Made by a program: the position numbers and the translations under genes. From positions 434,001 to 498,000 of the forward strand of contig NZ_FONV01000008.1 in the NCBI RefSeq assembly GCF_900113015.1: a DNA stretch of 64,000 nt, read 5' to 3'. How positions within the stretch are numbered: position 1 is the stretch's first letter; each line of letters begins with the position of its first letter. The notes beneath the pieces are model-generated. The model did not search any database. It worked only from the letters and a program-made list of their open reading frames with translations, and was not told the DNA's origin. Source of the DNA: Actinoplanes philippinensis (GTDB lineage Bacteria; Actinomycetota; Actinomycetes; Mycobacteriales; Micromonosporaceae). This document shows positions 1 to 8,633 of this stretch, one piece after another.

Positions 1-1337
1 ACCAGGAGATCACCCAGTTCCGTGAGGAACTGGAGACGGCGTGGTCCGAATACCTCAAGACGCCGGCCGCAGAGGGTGAGGCGGCGGTCCGGGAGCAGTT
101 CGAGTCCGCGCTCGCCGAGATGTACGCGGCGGCCGACGACCAGGTGCTGCCGGCCAGCCGGGAGCAGCGGACCGCCGACGCGGCGAAGGCCGAGAACACC
201 GTCTTCGACCCGGCTTTCGACAAGGTCAGTGACGCCCTCGGCGCGCTGGGGGAGATCCAGAAGAAGGAGGGCACGGCCGGCGCCGACCAGGCCCAGGCGG
301 CGTACCTGTCGGCGCGTACGCAGTTGATCGTCATCCTGGTCGTCGGCATGGTGCTGGCGCTGGGAATCGGCTTCTACGTGGCCCGGTCGGTGAGCGGCGG
401 GCTGTCCCGGGTGGTGGCCGCGCTGCGCCGGGTCGAGCAGGGCGACCTGACGGCGACCGTCGACGTGCACTCGAAGGATGAGGTGGGGCAGCTCGCCGCC
501 GCCCTGAACGCGACCACCGGCCGGCTGCGGTCGGTGATCGGCGTCGACATGTCCCGGACCGCGGTCAGCCTGTCGGCGGCGGCCGAGGAGTTGGCCGCGG
601 TGGCCGCGCAGCTGCAGGCCGGCGCGGGGGACGCGGCGAGCAAGGCGACCCACGCGTCGCGGGCCTCCGAGGAGGTCAACGCGGGGGTGCAGTCGATCGC
701 GGCGGGCGCCGACGAGATGAGCGCCTCGATCACCGAGATCGCCTCGAACGCGGGGCAGGCCGCGCAGGTCGCCACCAAGGCGATGTCGGTGGCGGAGCGG
801 ACCAACGCGCAGGTCGCCGAGCTGGGGGAGGCGAGCGCCGAGATCGGTGAGGTGGTCAAGCTGATCACCAGCATCGCCGAGCAGACGAACCTGCTGGCCC
901 TGAACGCGACGATCGAGGCGGCCCGCGCCGGTGAGCTGGGCAAGGGGTTCGCGGTGGTGGCCGGCGAGGTCAAGGAGCTGGCCCAGCAGACCGCGAAGGC
1001 GACCGAGGAGATCACCGCCCGGATCTCGGCGATCCAGTCGTCCAGCAGCGCCGCGGCCACCGCGATCGCGGAGATCACCGAGGTGATCGGGCTGATCGGG
1101 GACTACACGACCACGATCGCGTCGGCGGTGGAGGAGCAGACCGCGACGACGGCCGAGATGAGCCGGTCGGTGGCGGAGGCGGCCGGCAACAGCGGCGACG
1201 TGGCGGTCACCGTCGGCGGGGTCGCCGACGTGGCGGCCGCCACCGCGGACGGGGCCCGGACCACGCAGCAGGCGGCGGACGAGCTGACCCGGCTGGCGTC
1301 GGAGCTGACCGCGATCGTCGGCGGGTTCAGGCACTGA
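1..1337 (+). CDS. Methyl-accepting chemotaxis protein (5' end outside window)
   Basis: Transmembrane chemoreceptor that relays ligand signals to CheA/CheW. The reading frame is open from base 3, so the start lies left of the window and the N-terminal membrane segment is not seen. About 444 residues are visible: the end of an extracytoplasmic helical sensor, one membrane helix (around bases 321-384), a HAMP linker (to about base 540), then a long helical signalling domain. The hairpin tip reads EQTNLLALNATIEAARAGE followed by GKGFAVVAGEVKELA, which is diagnostic of the MA domain. A second copy of the family lies at 59610-61181. The gene converges on the GGDEF-EAL gene and the two overlap by 11 bases. 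The ligand cannot be inferred. Confidence 0.95.
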   Translation, partial: QEITQFREELETAWSEYLKTPAAEGEAAVREQFESALAEMYAAADDQVLPASREQRTADAAKAENTVFDPAFDKVSDALGALGEIQKKEGTAGADQAQAAYLSARTQLIVILVVGMVLALGIGFYVARSVSGGLSRVVAALRRVEQGDLTATVDVHSKDEVGQLAAALNATTGRLRSVIGVDMSRTAVSLSAAAEELAAVAAQLQAGAGDAASKATHASRASEEVNAGVQSIAAGADEMSASITEIASNAGQAAQVATKAMSVAERTNAQVAELGEASAEIGEVVKLITSIAEQTNLLALNATIEAARAGELGKGFAVVAGEVKELAQQTAKATEEITARISAIQSSSSAAATAIAEITEVIGLIGDYTTTIASAVEEQTATTAEMSRSVAEAAGNSGDVAVTVGGVADVAAATADGARTTQQAADELTRLASELTAIVGGFRH

Positions 1338-3552
1338 CCGCGTCGGCCGCGGCGGCAGCGGTCAGGATCTCCAGGATCCCGGCGGCGTCGACCGGGTGGG
1401 AGAGCAGGTAGCCCTGGGCGTACTCGCAGCCGAGCTCGGCCAGGACGGCCAGGTCGTCGCCGTCGTCGACCCCCTCGGCCAGGGAGGACATGCCGAGCGC
1501 GTGGGCCATCCCGATCATGGCGTCGGCCAGGGCGCGGCGGGCCGGGTCGGCGGCTATGCCGTTCACCACCGTCTGGTCGATCTTGACGGTGTCCCAGGCG
1601 TGGTCGGCGACCCGGGACATCGACGAGTACCCGGTGCCGAAGTCGTCGACGGCGATCTGCACACCGGCGCGGCGCAGCGGGCCGAGCGCGGCCTCGACCG
1701 TCTCCGGCATGGCCAGGCCCATCTCGGTGAGCTCCAGGGTGAGCGCGGACGCCGGTGACCCGGCCCGGTCGAGGGCGGCCAGGACCACCTCGGCGGTGCC
1801 GGCGTCGAGCTGGCGCGGCGACAGGTTGACCGCGATCGGCACCCAGCGTCCGGTCCGGTTGTACCAGGTCCGCTGCTCGTGCAGGGACTCGTCGAGGACG
1901 ACCGCGAACAGCTGGCCGACCGTGCCGGTGGCCTCGGCGACGCCGACGAACGCGGCCGGCGGCAGGACGCCCTCGGCCGGGTGCTGCCAGCGGGCCAGCG
2001 CCTCGACCGAGCTGAGGCTGCCGTCGTCGACCCGGAACACCGGCTGGTAGACGCAGAACAGCTCGCCCGGATGGGCCAGCGCCCGGCGGAAGTCGGCGTC
2101 CCGGCGCAGCCGCTGGGTGGCCTCGGTCCGGCTCTGCACGTCGAAGCGGATCATCCGGCCCCGTCCGGCCGCCTTGGCCTGGTACATCGCGGTGTCGGCG
2201 TCCTGGAGCAGGGCCTCCGGGTCGGCGTTGAGTTCGCCGGTGGTGCGCAGCCCGACGGAGAGCGACGCGAAGAACTCGCTGCCGTCGGCGAGGCGCATCG
2301 GCTGGGCCATCTCGGCGGCGACCCGCTCGGCGATCGCGGCGGCCTCGTCCTCGCCGACCGACGGCATCAGGATGACGAACTCGTCGCCGCCCAGCCGGCA
2401 GGCCACGTCACCGGGGCGGATCGCGTCCTGCAGCCGGTCGGCGATGGCGACGAGCAACTGGTCGCCGGCGTCGTGGCCGAGGCTGTCGTTGACGTTCTTG
2501 AAGTGGTCGAGGTCGCAGAAGAGCAGGCCGACCCGGGCCGGGCCGCCGACCGGCAGCGACGCGAGCGCCAGCGCCAGCCGGTCCATCAGCAGCGCCCGGT
2601 TCGCCAGGCCGGTGAGCGCGTCGTGGCCGACCCGGCGGGCCAGGTCGTGGATCGGGGTGATCAGCCGCAACGCGACCAGCGCGACCGACGCCCAGGTGCC
2701 GGCCACCAGCGGCAGGTCGTCGGCCGGCTCCCAGAACACGTGCAGGGTGGGCAGCAGCAGGGCCGCGCCGAAGAGGGTGACCGCCCGGGTCACGGTGAGC
2801 GTGGTGACGGTCGACCGGCGGGGCGTGGCGTAGACCATCGACGGGTGCAGGCCGGCCGTGGCGATCAGGATCGGCATGGCCATCCAGCCCAGGTCGATCA
2901 GCCGGCCCTCGACGTAGGTGCCGGTCAGGCTCTGGTGGGTGTAGAGGGCGTCCGAGACGAACCAGGCGATCAGGCCGCCGAGCAGCCAGCGCACGCCGGG
3001 GGCACGCAGCTCCACGCCGAGGGCCAGCGCCAGCGAGCAGTAGAGCACCACCAGGGTGCTGGCCGGGGCGGCCACCGCGACGAACTGTGCGAGCGGGGTG
3101 CCGTTGGTGCCGACCAGCGGGTTCACCACGAGCAGCCAGGCGATGCTGGCGAACGGGGCGAGGATGACCGCCGAGTCGAGGAAGGCGGTGCGCCCGGAGC
3201 GGGCGGCGAGCAGCGCGGCGCCGGCCGCGATGGCCAGGTGGGCGGCCAGGTAGAGCGCGTCGGCCACCGACGGGAAGGGCGCGTGCTCGCCCCGGGCGGT
3301 GTAGGACGCGAAGACGATGTCGCCGAGCCCGGAGAGCGCCAGCCCGGCCACGATGATCTGCCATCCGAGCCGCCGTTTGGGCGCGTTGCGGGTGAGCCCG
3401 ATCCAGGTGGCGATCGGGGCGGTGCAGTTGAGCAGCACGTAGACCCAGCGGGTGGCGGCGTTGAACGGGGTCAGCACGTAGGCCGCGGCCGCCGCCGAGG
3501 CGAGGACCAGGTAGATCCACCACAGGTGGCGGAGGAACCCGCTCATACGCAT
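1327..3552 (-). CDS. Membrane GGDEF-EAL cyclic-di-GMP signalling protein
   Basis: Bifunctional c-di-GMP turnover protein of 741 residues. Residues 1-300 are strongly hydrophobic with roughly eight or more membrane helices and resemble the integral-membrane sensors attached to actinobacterial GGDEF-EAL proteins. The GGDEF motif is intact (CRLGGDEF near residue 388), so a working diguanylate cyclase is plausible. The EAL domain has VEALARW near residue 517 and DDFGTGYSS; the usual EGVE reads EGVD. Start: ATG at 3552 was kept, with an alternative ATG two codons later; no strong ribosome site was seen for either. Its neighbours are a chemoreceptor and, upstream on the same strand, a MarR gene. 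Whether cyclase or phosphodiesterase dominates cannot be told. Confidence 0.93.
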   Translation of the reverse strand: MRMSGFLRHLWWIYLVLASAAAAAYVLTPFNAATRWVYVLLNCTAPIATWIGLTRNAPKRRLGWQIIVAGLALSGLGDIVFASYTARGEHAPFPSVADALYLAAHLAIAAGAALLAARSGRTAFLDSAVILAPFASIAWLLVVNPLVGTNGTPLAQFVAVAAPASTLVVLYCSLALALGVELRAPGVRWLLGGLIAWFVSDALYTHQSLTGTYVEGRLIDLGWMAMPILIATAGLHPSMVYATPRRSTVTTLTVTRAVTLFGAALLLPTLHVFWEPADDLPLVAGTWASVALVALRLITPIHDLARRVGHDALTGLANRALLMDRLALALASLPVGGPARVGLLFCDLDHFKNVNDSLGHDAGDQLLVAIADRLQDAIRPGDVACRLGGDEFVILMPSVGEDEAAAIAERVAAEMAQPMRLADGSEFFASLSVGLRTTGELNADPEALLQDADTAMYQAKAAGRGRMIRFDVQSRTEATQRLRRDADFRRALAHPGELFCVYQPVFRVDDGSLSSVEALARWQHPAEGVLPPAAFVGVAEATGTVGQLFAVVLDESLHEQRTWYNRTGRWVPIAVNLSPRQLDAGTAEVVLAALDRAGSPASALTLELTEMGLAMPETVEAALGPLRRAGVQIAVDDFGTGYSSMSRVADHAWDTVKIDQTVVNGIAADPARRALADAMIGMAHALGMSSLAEGVDDGDDLAVLAELGCEYAQGYLLSHPVDAAGILEILTAAAAADAVSA

Positions 3553-3591
3553 GGTGGTCTGATCGGCCGCCGGACGGCCGAGACGAGGACT

Positions 3592-4002
3592 TCACGCCAT
3601 CGACTGCCAGGCGGTGATCAGGGACTGGCGGAAGTCCGCGGCCTGCTCCGCGGTCAGTTTGGTGATCATCCGGGACTCCAGGTCACGGACCGGGGCGTCG
3701 ACCGCCGCGAGCAGCGCCCGCCCCGCGCCGGTGAGGTGGATGAGCAGCTCGCGCCGGTTGGCCGGGTTGCGCTCGCGGCGGATCAGGCCGCGCGTCTCCA
3801 GGGCCCGGACCAGGTCGGCGATGGACTGGGCGGTGACGAACGAGTCGCGGGCCAGCTGGGCCGCGGACAAGCCGTCGTGCCGCTCCAGGACGGTGAGCGC
3901 CGTGTACTGCAGGGCGGTGATGCCGTGCCCGCGGACCACCTCGTCGAGGCGGGCGCGCACCGCGAGTTCGAGCTGTTTTACGAGGTAGAGCAGAGACGGC
4001 AT
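3592..4002 (-). CDS. MarR-family transcriptional regulator, CouR-like by context
   Basis: Small winged-helix repressor of 136 residues from the ATG at 4002; a GTG at 4011 would add three residues. The body has the MarR layout: an N-terminal dimerisation helix (YLVKQLELAVRARLDEVV), an HTH around LSAAQLARDSFVTAQSIADLVRAL, and a wing containing RERNPANRRELLIHLT. It is transcribed away from the SDR-amidohydrolase-MaoC-ligase operon starting at 4110, with about 107 bases between them that hold two near-identical palindromes. This is the usual layout for a repressor of the divergent operon. By analogy with Rhodococcus CouR, the inducer could be an aryl-CoA thioester; that is inference from the neighbourhood only. 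Confidence 0.9.
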   Translation of the reverse strand: MPSLLYLVKQLELAVRARLDEVVRGHGITALQYTALTVLERHDGLSAAQLARDSFVTAQSIADLVRALETRGLIRRERNPANRRELLIHLTGAGRALLAAVDAPVRDLESRMITKLTAEQAADFRQSLITAWQSMA

Positions 4003-4024
4003 GGGCGGCACGCTACACCATTGA

Positions 4025-4069
4025 CAGGAAACCTGATCGTCCTCCAGGATCGGATCGGCAGGATTCCTG
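4025..4069. promoter_or_regulatory. Two palindromic sites, candidate MarR operators
   Basis: The gap between the divergent MarR and SDR genes holds CAGGAAACCTG (4025-4035) and CAGGATTCCTG (4059-4069). Both follow CAGGWWWCCTG, and their centres are 34 bases apart, about three helical turns. MarR dimers typically bind such palindromes in divergent promoters. A TTGACA hexamer (4021-4026) overlaps the first site. Binding by the adjacent regulator is inferred from position. Confidence 0.6.
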
Positions 4070-4109
4070 TTGATTGAGGAACCGAAGAATCCGTGAGAGG
4101 TTGATGAGC

Positions 4110-4994
4110 ATGGATCTGACCGGCAGGGTTGCCGTCGTCACCGGCAGCGGCCGCGGGCTCGGCCTGGCCTACGCCGAGGCGCTCGCCGCGGCCGGCGCGT
4201 CCGTCGTCGTCAACGACGTGGACCAGGCCGTGGTCGACGCGGCGGTGGAGCGGGCCGGCGGGGCGACCATCGGCGTCGCGGCGACGGTCGGCGACACCGC
4301 GAGCGCCGAGCGGCTGGTGGCCGCGGCGGTCGAGGCGTTCGGCCGGCTCGACGTGCTGATCACCAACGCCGGCATCCTCCGCGACCGGGTGCTCTGGAAG
4401 ATGACCGACGACGACTTCGACGACGTCGTCCGGGTGCACCTGCGCGGCACCTTCACCTGCGCCCGCGCGGCCGCGATCCGGATGCGGGAGCAGGGCCACG
4501 GCGGCCGGATCATCCTGGTCGGCTCGCCCGCCGGACAACGCGGCAACTTCGGGCAGACCAACTACGCCGCAGCGAAGGCCGGGATCGCGGCGATGGCCCG
4601 GACCTGGGCGCTCGAACTGGCCCGCAGCGAGATCACCGTGAACGCCGTGATCCCGATCGCCGCCACCGAGATGACCCGGACGATCCCGGCGTTCGGGCCG
4701 ATCATCGAGGAGGCCGAGCGCGCCGGCACGCCGTACCCCGCCTGGCTCCGGCACGACGAGGGCCTCGGCACCGTGGCGGACGTCACCGGCCTGATCACGT
4801 TCCTCGCCTCGGACGCCGCGAAGGGCATCACCGGCCAGGCGATCGGCGTCGGCGGCGACCGGCTGGCCCTCTGGTCGCACCCCGCGGAGAAATCGGTCAA
4901 GTTCAAGGACGGCGGCTGGTCCGCCGAGGCGATCGAGGCGGAGTGGGACTTCGAGCAGGAGACCTACGGCATCCCGGCGCCGAAGGGGCAGTGA
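4110..4994 (+). CDS. Short-chain dehydrogenase/reductase, candidate hydroxyacyl-CoA dehydrogenase
   Basis: NAD(P)-dependent oxidoreductase of the classical SDR fold, 294 residues. Visible motifs are TGSGRGLG (cofactor loop near residue 12), ITNAG, a Ser in LVGSPAG and the catalytic Tyr-Lys pair in NYAAAKAG. The start was set at ATG 4110 because GAGAGG at 4095-4100 gives nine bases of spacing; an in-frame ATG at 4104 sits too close. It is the first gene of a four-gene operon with one- or four-base overlaps. In the hydroxycinnamate pathway, an SDR (CouN type) oxidises the 3-hydroxyacyl-CoA made by the hydratase. That role is inferred from the company it keeps; generic 3-oxoacyl reductase is the alternative. 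Confidence 0.93.
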   Translation: MDLTGRVAVVTGSGRGLGLAYAEALAAAGASVVVNDVDQAVVDAAVERAGGATIGVAATVGDTASAERLVAAAVEAFGRLDVLITNAGILRDRVLWKMTDDDFDDVVRVHLRGTFTCARAAAIRMREQGHGGRIILVGSPAGQRGNFGQTNYAAAKAGIAAMARTWALELARSEITVNAVIPIAATEMTRTIPAFGPIIEEAERAGTPYPAWLRHDEGLGTVADVTGLITFLASDAAKGITGQAIGVGGDRLALWSHPAEKSVKFKDGGWSAEAIEAEWDFEQETYGIPAPKGQ

Positions 4995-5866
4995 TGGACG
5001 TTTCGCAACTGGTCGCCATCGACGTTCACACGCACGCCGAGGTCAGCCGGGACGGCCACGACTCGCTGAGCCCGGAGCTGCTCGCCGCCTCCGCCGACTA
5101 CTTCAAGGCGCACGGCCACCGCCGGCCGACCATCGACGAGACCGCCGCCTACTACGCCGAGCGGAGGATGGCCGCCGTCGTCTTCACCGTCGACGCCGAG
5201 CACGCCACCGGCCACCCGCGGATCGCCAACGAGGAGATCGCCGAGGACTGCGCGAAGCACCCGGACACACTGATCCCGTTCGCGAGCATCGACCCGCACA
5301 AGGGCCGGGCCGGCGTCCGCGAGGCCCGCCGCCTGGTCGAGCGGTACGGCGTACGCGGCTTCAAGTTCCACCCGAGCATCCAGGGTTTCGCCCCCGACGA
5401 CCGGCTCGCCTACCCGCTCTACGAGGCGATCGAGGAACTCGGCGCGGTCGCGCTGTTCCACACCGGGCAGACCGGCATCGGCGCCCGGGTCCGCGGCGGC
5501 GGCGGGATCCGCCTGAAGTACTCGAACCCGATGCTCGTCGACGACGTGGCCGTGGACTTCCCGGACCTGCGGATCATCCTGGCCCACCCGTCGTTCCCGT
5601 GGCAGGACGAGGCCCTGGCCGTCGCCACCCACAAGGAGCACGTCCACATCGACCTGTCCGGCTGGTCGCCGAAGTACTTCCCGCCGCAGCTCGTCCGGTA
5701 CGCGAACAGCCTGCTGCAGGACAAGGTGCTGTTCGGCTCGGACTACCCGGTGATCACCCCGGACCGCTGGCTCGCCGACTTCGCGAAACTCGACGTCAAG
5801 GACACCGTCCGGCCCAGGATCCTCAAGGACAACGCCGCCCGCCTACTACTCCGGGAGCAGCCATGA
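4994..5866 (+). CDS. Amidohydrolase-family metalloenzyme, candidate CouO-like beta-ketoacyl-CoA hydrolase
   Basis: TIM-barrel amidohydrolase-2 family member, 290 residues. Metal-binding and active-site motifs in order: VHTH near residue 10, FKFHPS, LFHTG, LAHPSFPW and GSDYP near the C-terminus. The start ATG at 4994 shares one base with the stop of the SDR gene and follows GAAGGGG. In Rhodococcus hydroxycinnamate catabolism, an amidohydrolase (CouO) cleaves the beta-ketoacyl-CoA to an aromatic acid and acetyl-CoA. The presence of SDR, MaoC hydratase, CoA ligase and MarR genes here fits that reading. Another family role, such as a decarboxylase related to ACMSD, cannot be excluded from motifs alone. 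Confidence 0.9.
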   Translation: MDVSQLVAIDVHTHAEVSRDGHDSLSPELLAASADYFKAHGHRRPTIDETAAYYAERRMAAVVFTVDAEHATGHPRIANEEIAEDCAKHPDTLIPFASIDPHKGRAGVREARRLVERYGVRGFKFHPSIQGFAPDDRLAYPLYEAIEELGAVALFHTGQTGIGARVRGGGGIRLKYSNPMLVDDVAVDFPDLRIILAHPSFPWQDEALAVATHKEHVHIDLSGWSPKYFPPQLVRYANSLLQDKVLFGSDYPVITPDRWLADFAKLDVKDTVRPRILKDNAARLLLREQP

Positions 5867-6321
5867 CCACCACCGTGAACGGACTCGACGGACTCCGGAG
5901 CCTGGCCGGCAAGGATCTCGGCCACAGCGACTGGCTGGAGATCACCCAGGAGCGGGTGAACACGTTCGCCGACGCCACCGGCGACCACCAGTGGATCCAC
6001 GTCGACGTCGAGCGCGCCACGGCCGGGCCGTTCGGCGCCCCGATCGCGCACGGCTATCTCACGCTGTCGCTGGTCATCCCGCTCTTCACCCAGCTGCTGC
6101 AGGTGGAGGGCATCACGATGGGCGTCAACTACGGGCTGGAGAAGGTCCGTTTCCCCAGCCCGGTGAAGGTCGGCGCGCGGATCCGGCTGGCCGCCTCCGT
6201 GGTCGGCGTCGAGGACGTGGCCGGCAACGGCGTGCAGAGCGTCTTCGACTTCACCGTCGAGGTCGAGGGCTCGGCCAAGCCGGCCTGTGTGGCACGCCCG
6301 GTCTACCGCCACTACGCCTGA
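5863..6321 (+). CDS. MaoC-like enoyl-CoA hydratase
   Basis: Single hot-dog-fold dehydratase of 152 residues. The catalytic Asp/His motif of R-specific hydratases is visible in ATGDHQWIHVD (near residues 44-54), followed by IAHGYLTLSL on the central helix. The start ATG at 5863 overlaps the stop of the amidohydrolase gene as ATGA, showing translational coupling. In context it would hydrate an alpha,beta-unsaturated acyl-CoA, giving the substrate of the SDR. It is full length for a monofunctional MaoC protein. Aromatic (cinnamoyl-type) versus aliphatic substrate is not decided by sequence. Confidence 0.93.
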   Translation: MTTTVNGLDGLRSLAGKDLGHSDWLEITQERVNTFADATGDHQWIHVDVERATAGPFGAPIAHGYLTLSLVIPLFTQLLQVEGITMGVNYGLEKVRFPSPVKVGARIRLAASVVGVEDVAGNGVQSVFDFTVEVEGSAKPACVARPVYRHYA

Positions 6322-7808
6322 TGCGGGACGCGGGCCTGGGATCGTGGCCGCGACGCCGGGCGGCCATGTCACCCGATGCGGTCGCCCTGATCTTCGCGGG
6401 ACGGCGTACGACGTACGCCGAACTGCATGAACGCACCTCGCGCCTGGCCGCGGCCCTGCGTGCCGCCGGCATTCGCGACGGTGACCGGGTCGCCTACCTC
6501 GGCCCCAACCATCCGTCGTTCGTCGAGACGATGTTCGCGACCTGGATGCTCGGCGCGATCTTCGTGCCGCTCAACTTCCGGCTCACCCCACCGGAGATCG
6601 ACTACCAGCTGCGGCACAGCGGGGCGGTGGCGCTGATCTCCGCGGCGCCGCACGACGCCGACCTCGGGATCCGGGTCGCCGTCGCCGATCTCGAGACGTT
6701 CGCGGCGGGGCGGGAACCCGTGGAGGCGACGCCCGCCGGGCTCGACGACGTCGCCCTCATCCTCTACACGTCGGGCACCACCGGGCATCCCAAGGGCGCG
6801 ATGCTCACCCACGGCAACCTCCTCTGGAACTGCTACAACCTGCTCGTCTGCGTCGACGTCGCCGGCGACGAGATGACCCTGGTCAGCGCGCCGCTCTTCC
6901 ACGTGGCGGCGCTCAACCAATGCCTGCTGCCGACGTTCCTCAAGGGCGGCACGTCGGTGATCATGCCGGGCTGGGACGTCGACGGCTGCTTCGACGCGAT
7001 CGCCGAGCACCGGATCACCTGGATGTTCGGCGTCTCGCAGATGTTCGCCGGCCTCGTCCGGTCGCCCCGCTGGCCGGACGCCGACCTGACCTCGGTGCGC
7101 TGCCTGATGACCGGCGGCGCGCCCGTCCCGGAGGCGCTGATCCGTGCCTACCAGGAGCGGGGGCTGGCGTTCTGCCAGGGTTACGGCATGACCGAGACGG
7201 CGCCCGGCGCGACGTTCCTGGAGGCCCGGGAGAGCCGGGCGCACATCGGCTCGGCGGGCCTTCCGGTCTTTTTCACGGAGGTACGGGTGACCCGCCCCGA
7301 TCTCACGCCGGCCGATCCCGGCGAACCCGGTGAGGTGCTGGTCCGCGGCCCGAACGTGACCCCGGGGTACTGGAACGACCCGGCGGCGACCGCGGCCGCG
7401 CTGACCGGCGACGGCTGGTTCCGCTCCGGCGACCTGGCGATCGTCGACGAAGCGGGCCACTTCCGGATCGTCGACCGCACCAAGGACATGTACATCTCCG
7501 GCGGCGAGAACGTGTACCCGGCCGAGGTGGAGGCGGCCATCTTCGAGCACCCGGGGGTCGCCGAGGCGGCGGTCGTCGGCGTGCCCGACGCGACGTGGGG
7601 CGAGGTCGGCCGCGCGTTCGTCGTCCCGGCGCCCGGCGCGTCGCTGACCCCCGGCGACATCCCGGAGTTCCTGACCGGCCGGCTCGCCCGCTACAAGATC
7701 CCGGTCTACGTCGACGTGGTCGACGACCTGCCGCGCACCGGCTCCGGCAAGGTGCGCAAGGGCCCGCTCAGGACCCGGCTGCTGCCCGCTCCGGCCAGGC
7801 CGCGCTGA
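6321..7808 (+). CDS. Acyl/aryl-CoA ligase, AMP-forming
   Basis: ANL-superfamily CoA ligase of 495 residues that activates a carboxylic acid via an acyl-adenylate. Motifs: the ATP-binding loop YTSGTTGHPKGAM (near residue 155), GYGMTETAP (near 288), DGWFRSGDLA, and the C-terminal catalytic lysine in TGSGKVRKGPLR. The ATG at 6321 shares its first base with the MaoC stop. It is the last gene of the MarR-divergent operon and probably supplies its CoA thioester substrate; in a hydroxycinnamate pathway this would be the CouL role. The 3' end overlaps the convergent sirtuin gene by 41 bases, an unusually long overlap. Confidence 0.93.
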   Translation: MRDAGLGSWPRRRAAMSPDAVALIFAGRRTTYAELHERTSRLAAALRAAGIRDGDRVAYLGPNHPSFVETMFATWMLGAIFVPLNFRLTPPEIDYQLRHSGAVALISAAPHDADLGIRVAVADLETFAAGREPVEATPAGLDDVALILYTSGTTGHPKGAMLTHGNLLWNCYNLLVCVDVAGDEMTLVSAPLFHVAALNQCLLPTFLKGGTSVIMPGWDVDGCFDAIAEHRITWMFGVSQMFAGLVRSPRWPDADLTSVRCLMTGGAPVPEALIRAYQERGLAFCQGYGMTETAPGATFLEARESRAHIGSAGLPVFFTEVRVTRPDLTPADPGEPGEVLVRGPNVTPGYWNDPAATAAALTGDGWFRSGDLAIVDEAGHFRIVDRTKDMYISGGENVYPAEVEAAIFEHPGVAEAAVVGVPDATWGEVGRAFVVPAPGASLTPGDIPEFLTGRLARYKIPVYVDVVDDLPRTGSGKVRKGPLRTRLLPAPARPR

Positions 7809-8538
7809 CCAGCTCGGGCAGCACGACCGCCGCGCTGCCGTGCAGGTTGATGGTGGCGACCGCGTCCAGCGGGGTGGGCTGCGGGTTCACCTGGATCACC
7901 GTGCCGCCGAACATCGACGCCACCTTCGGGATCTCGGCCGCCGGGTAGACCACCCCCGACGTGCCGACCGTCAGCAGCACGTCGCAGTCGGTCGCCGCCT
8001 GCACCGCCTCCTCCAGAGCCTCCTCGGGCAGCGCCTCGCCGAACCACACCACGCCGGGCCGGATCGCCCCGCCGCACCCGCAGCGCGGCGGGGCCAGCCG
8101 GCGGCCCTCCTCCGGCTCGTCGCCCGGACCCGGCTCGGCCGGCCGGGAGCAGGCGGCACAGCGCGGCGTGAACAGGCTGCCGTGCAGGTGGATCGGCGCC
8201 CGCGAACCGGCGCGCTCGTGCAGGTCGTCGACGTTCTGGGTGACGACGAGGGCGTGCGGGGCGTGGGCCTCGATCGCGGCGACCGCCTCGTGCCCCGGGT
8301 TCGGGTGGACCCGCCGGATCAGGCTGCGACGCCACTCGTACCACCCCCACACCAGGTCCGGGTCGTCCTCGAACGCCTGCGGGGTGGCCAGCGCCTGCGC
8401 GTCGTACCGCTCCCAGAGGCCGGTCAGCGCGTCCCGGAAGGTGGGCACCCCGCTCTCCGCCGAGATGCCGGCCCCGGTGAACACCACCACCCGCCGCGCT
8501 CCGGCCAGTGCCTTCGCCGCCTCACGCACGTCAACCAT
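7768..8538 (-). CDS. Sir2-family NAD-dependent protein deacylase, SIRT5-like
   Basis: Sirtuin of 256 residues that removes lysine acyl groups using NAD. Motifs: FTGAGISAESGVPTFRD (NAD loop, residues 20-36), TQNVDDLH, the catalytic His in LHGSL, zinc ligands CAAC and CGCGG, and GTSGVVYPA. A Tyr-x-x-Arg (YEWR near residue 67) follows the NAD loop; this pair binds succinyl/malonyl groups in class III sirtuins, so desuccinylase activity is likely. It lies back to back with the CoA ligase, whose 3' end it overlaps. Since sirtuins reverse acylation of CoA ligases in other bacteria, a functional link is possible but not shown. Confidence 0.95.
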   Translation of the reverse strand: MVDVREAAKALAGARRVVVFTGAGISAESGVPTFRDALTGLWERYDAQALATPQAFEDDPDLVWGWYEWRRSLIRRVHPNPGHEAVAAIEAHAPHALVVTQNVDDLHERAGSRAPIHLHGSLFTPRCAACSRPAEPGPGDEPEEGRRLAPPRCGCGGAIRPGVVWFGEALPEEALEEAVQAATDCDVLLTVGTSGVVYPAAEIPKVASMFGGTVIQVNPQPTPLDAVATINLHGSAAVVLPELVSAAWPERAAAGS

Positions 8539-8633
8539 TCGTCTCCCCCAAGCCCGAATCCACCAGCACGGAAGAGTGTCCCAGAGTCCATTCCGCCGTT
8601 GGCTCGTTGAGCGGTCGAGTATGGAGGTGAAGG

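Noticed and set aside
3553..3591. Sigma-28-type promoter for the GGDEF-EAL gene (GCCGATCA seen just upstream)
   Set aside because: The -10-like element is present, but no TMAA element lies 15 bases upstream and it is too close to the start codon.
1879..4077. A 730-codon plus-strand open frame over the GGDEF-EAL and MarR genes
   Set aside because: GGDEF, EAL and MarR motifs are all on the minus strand; this frame is compositional shadow.
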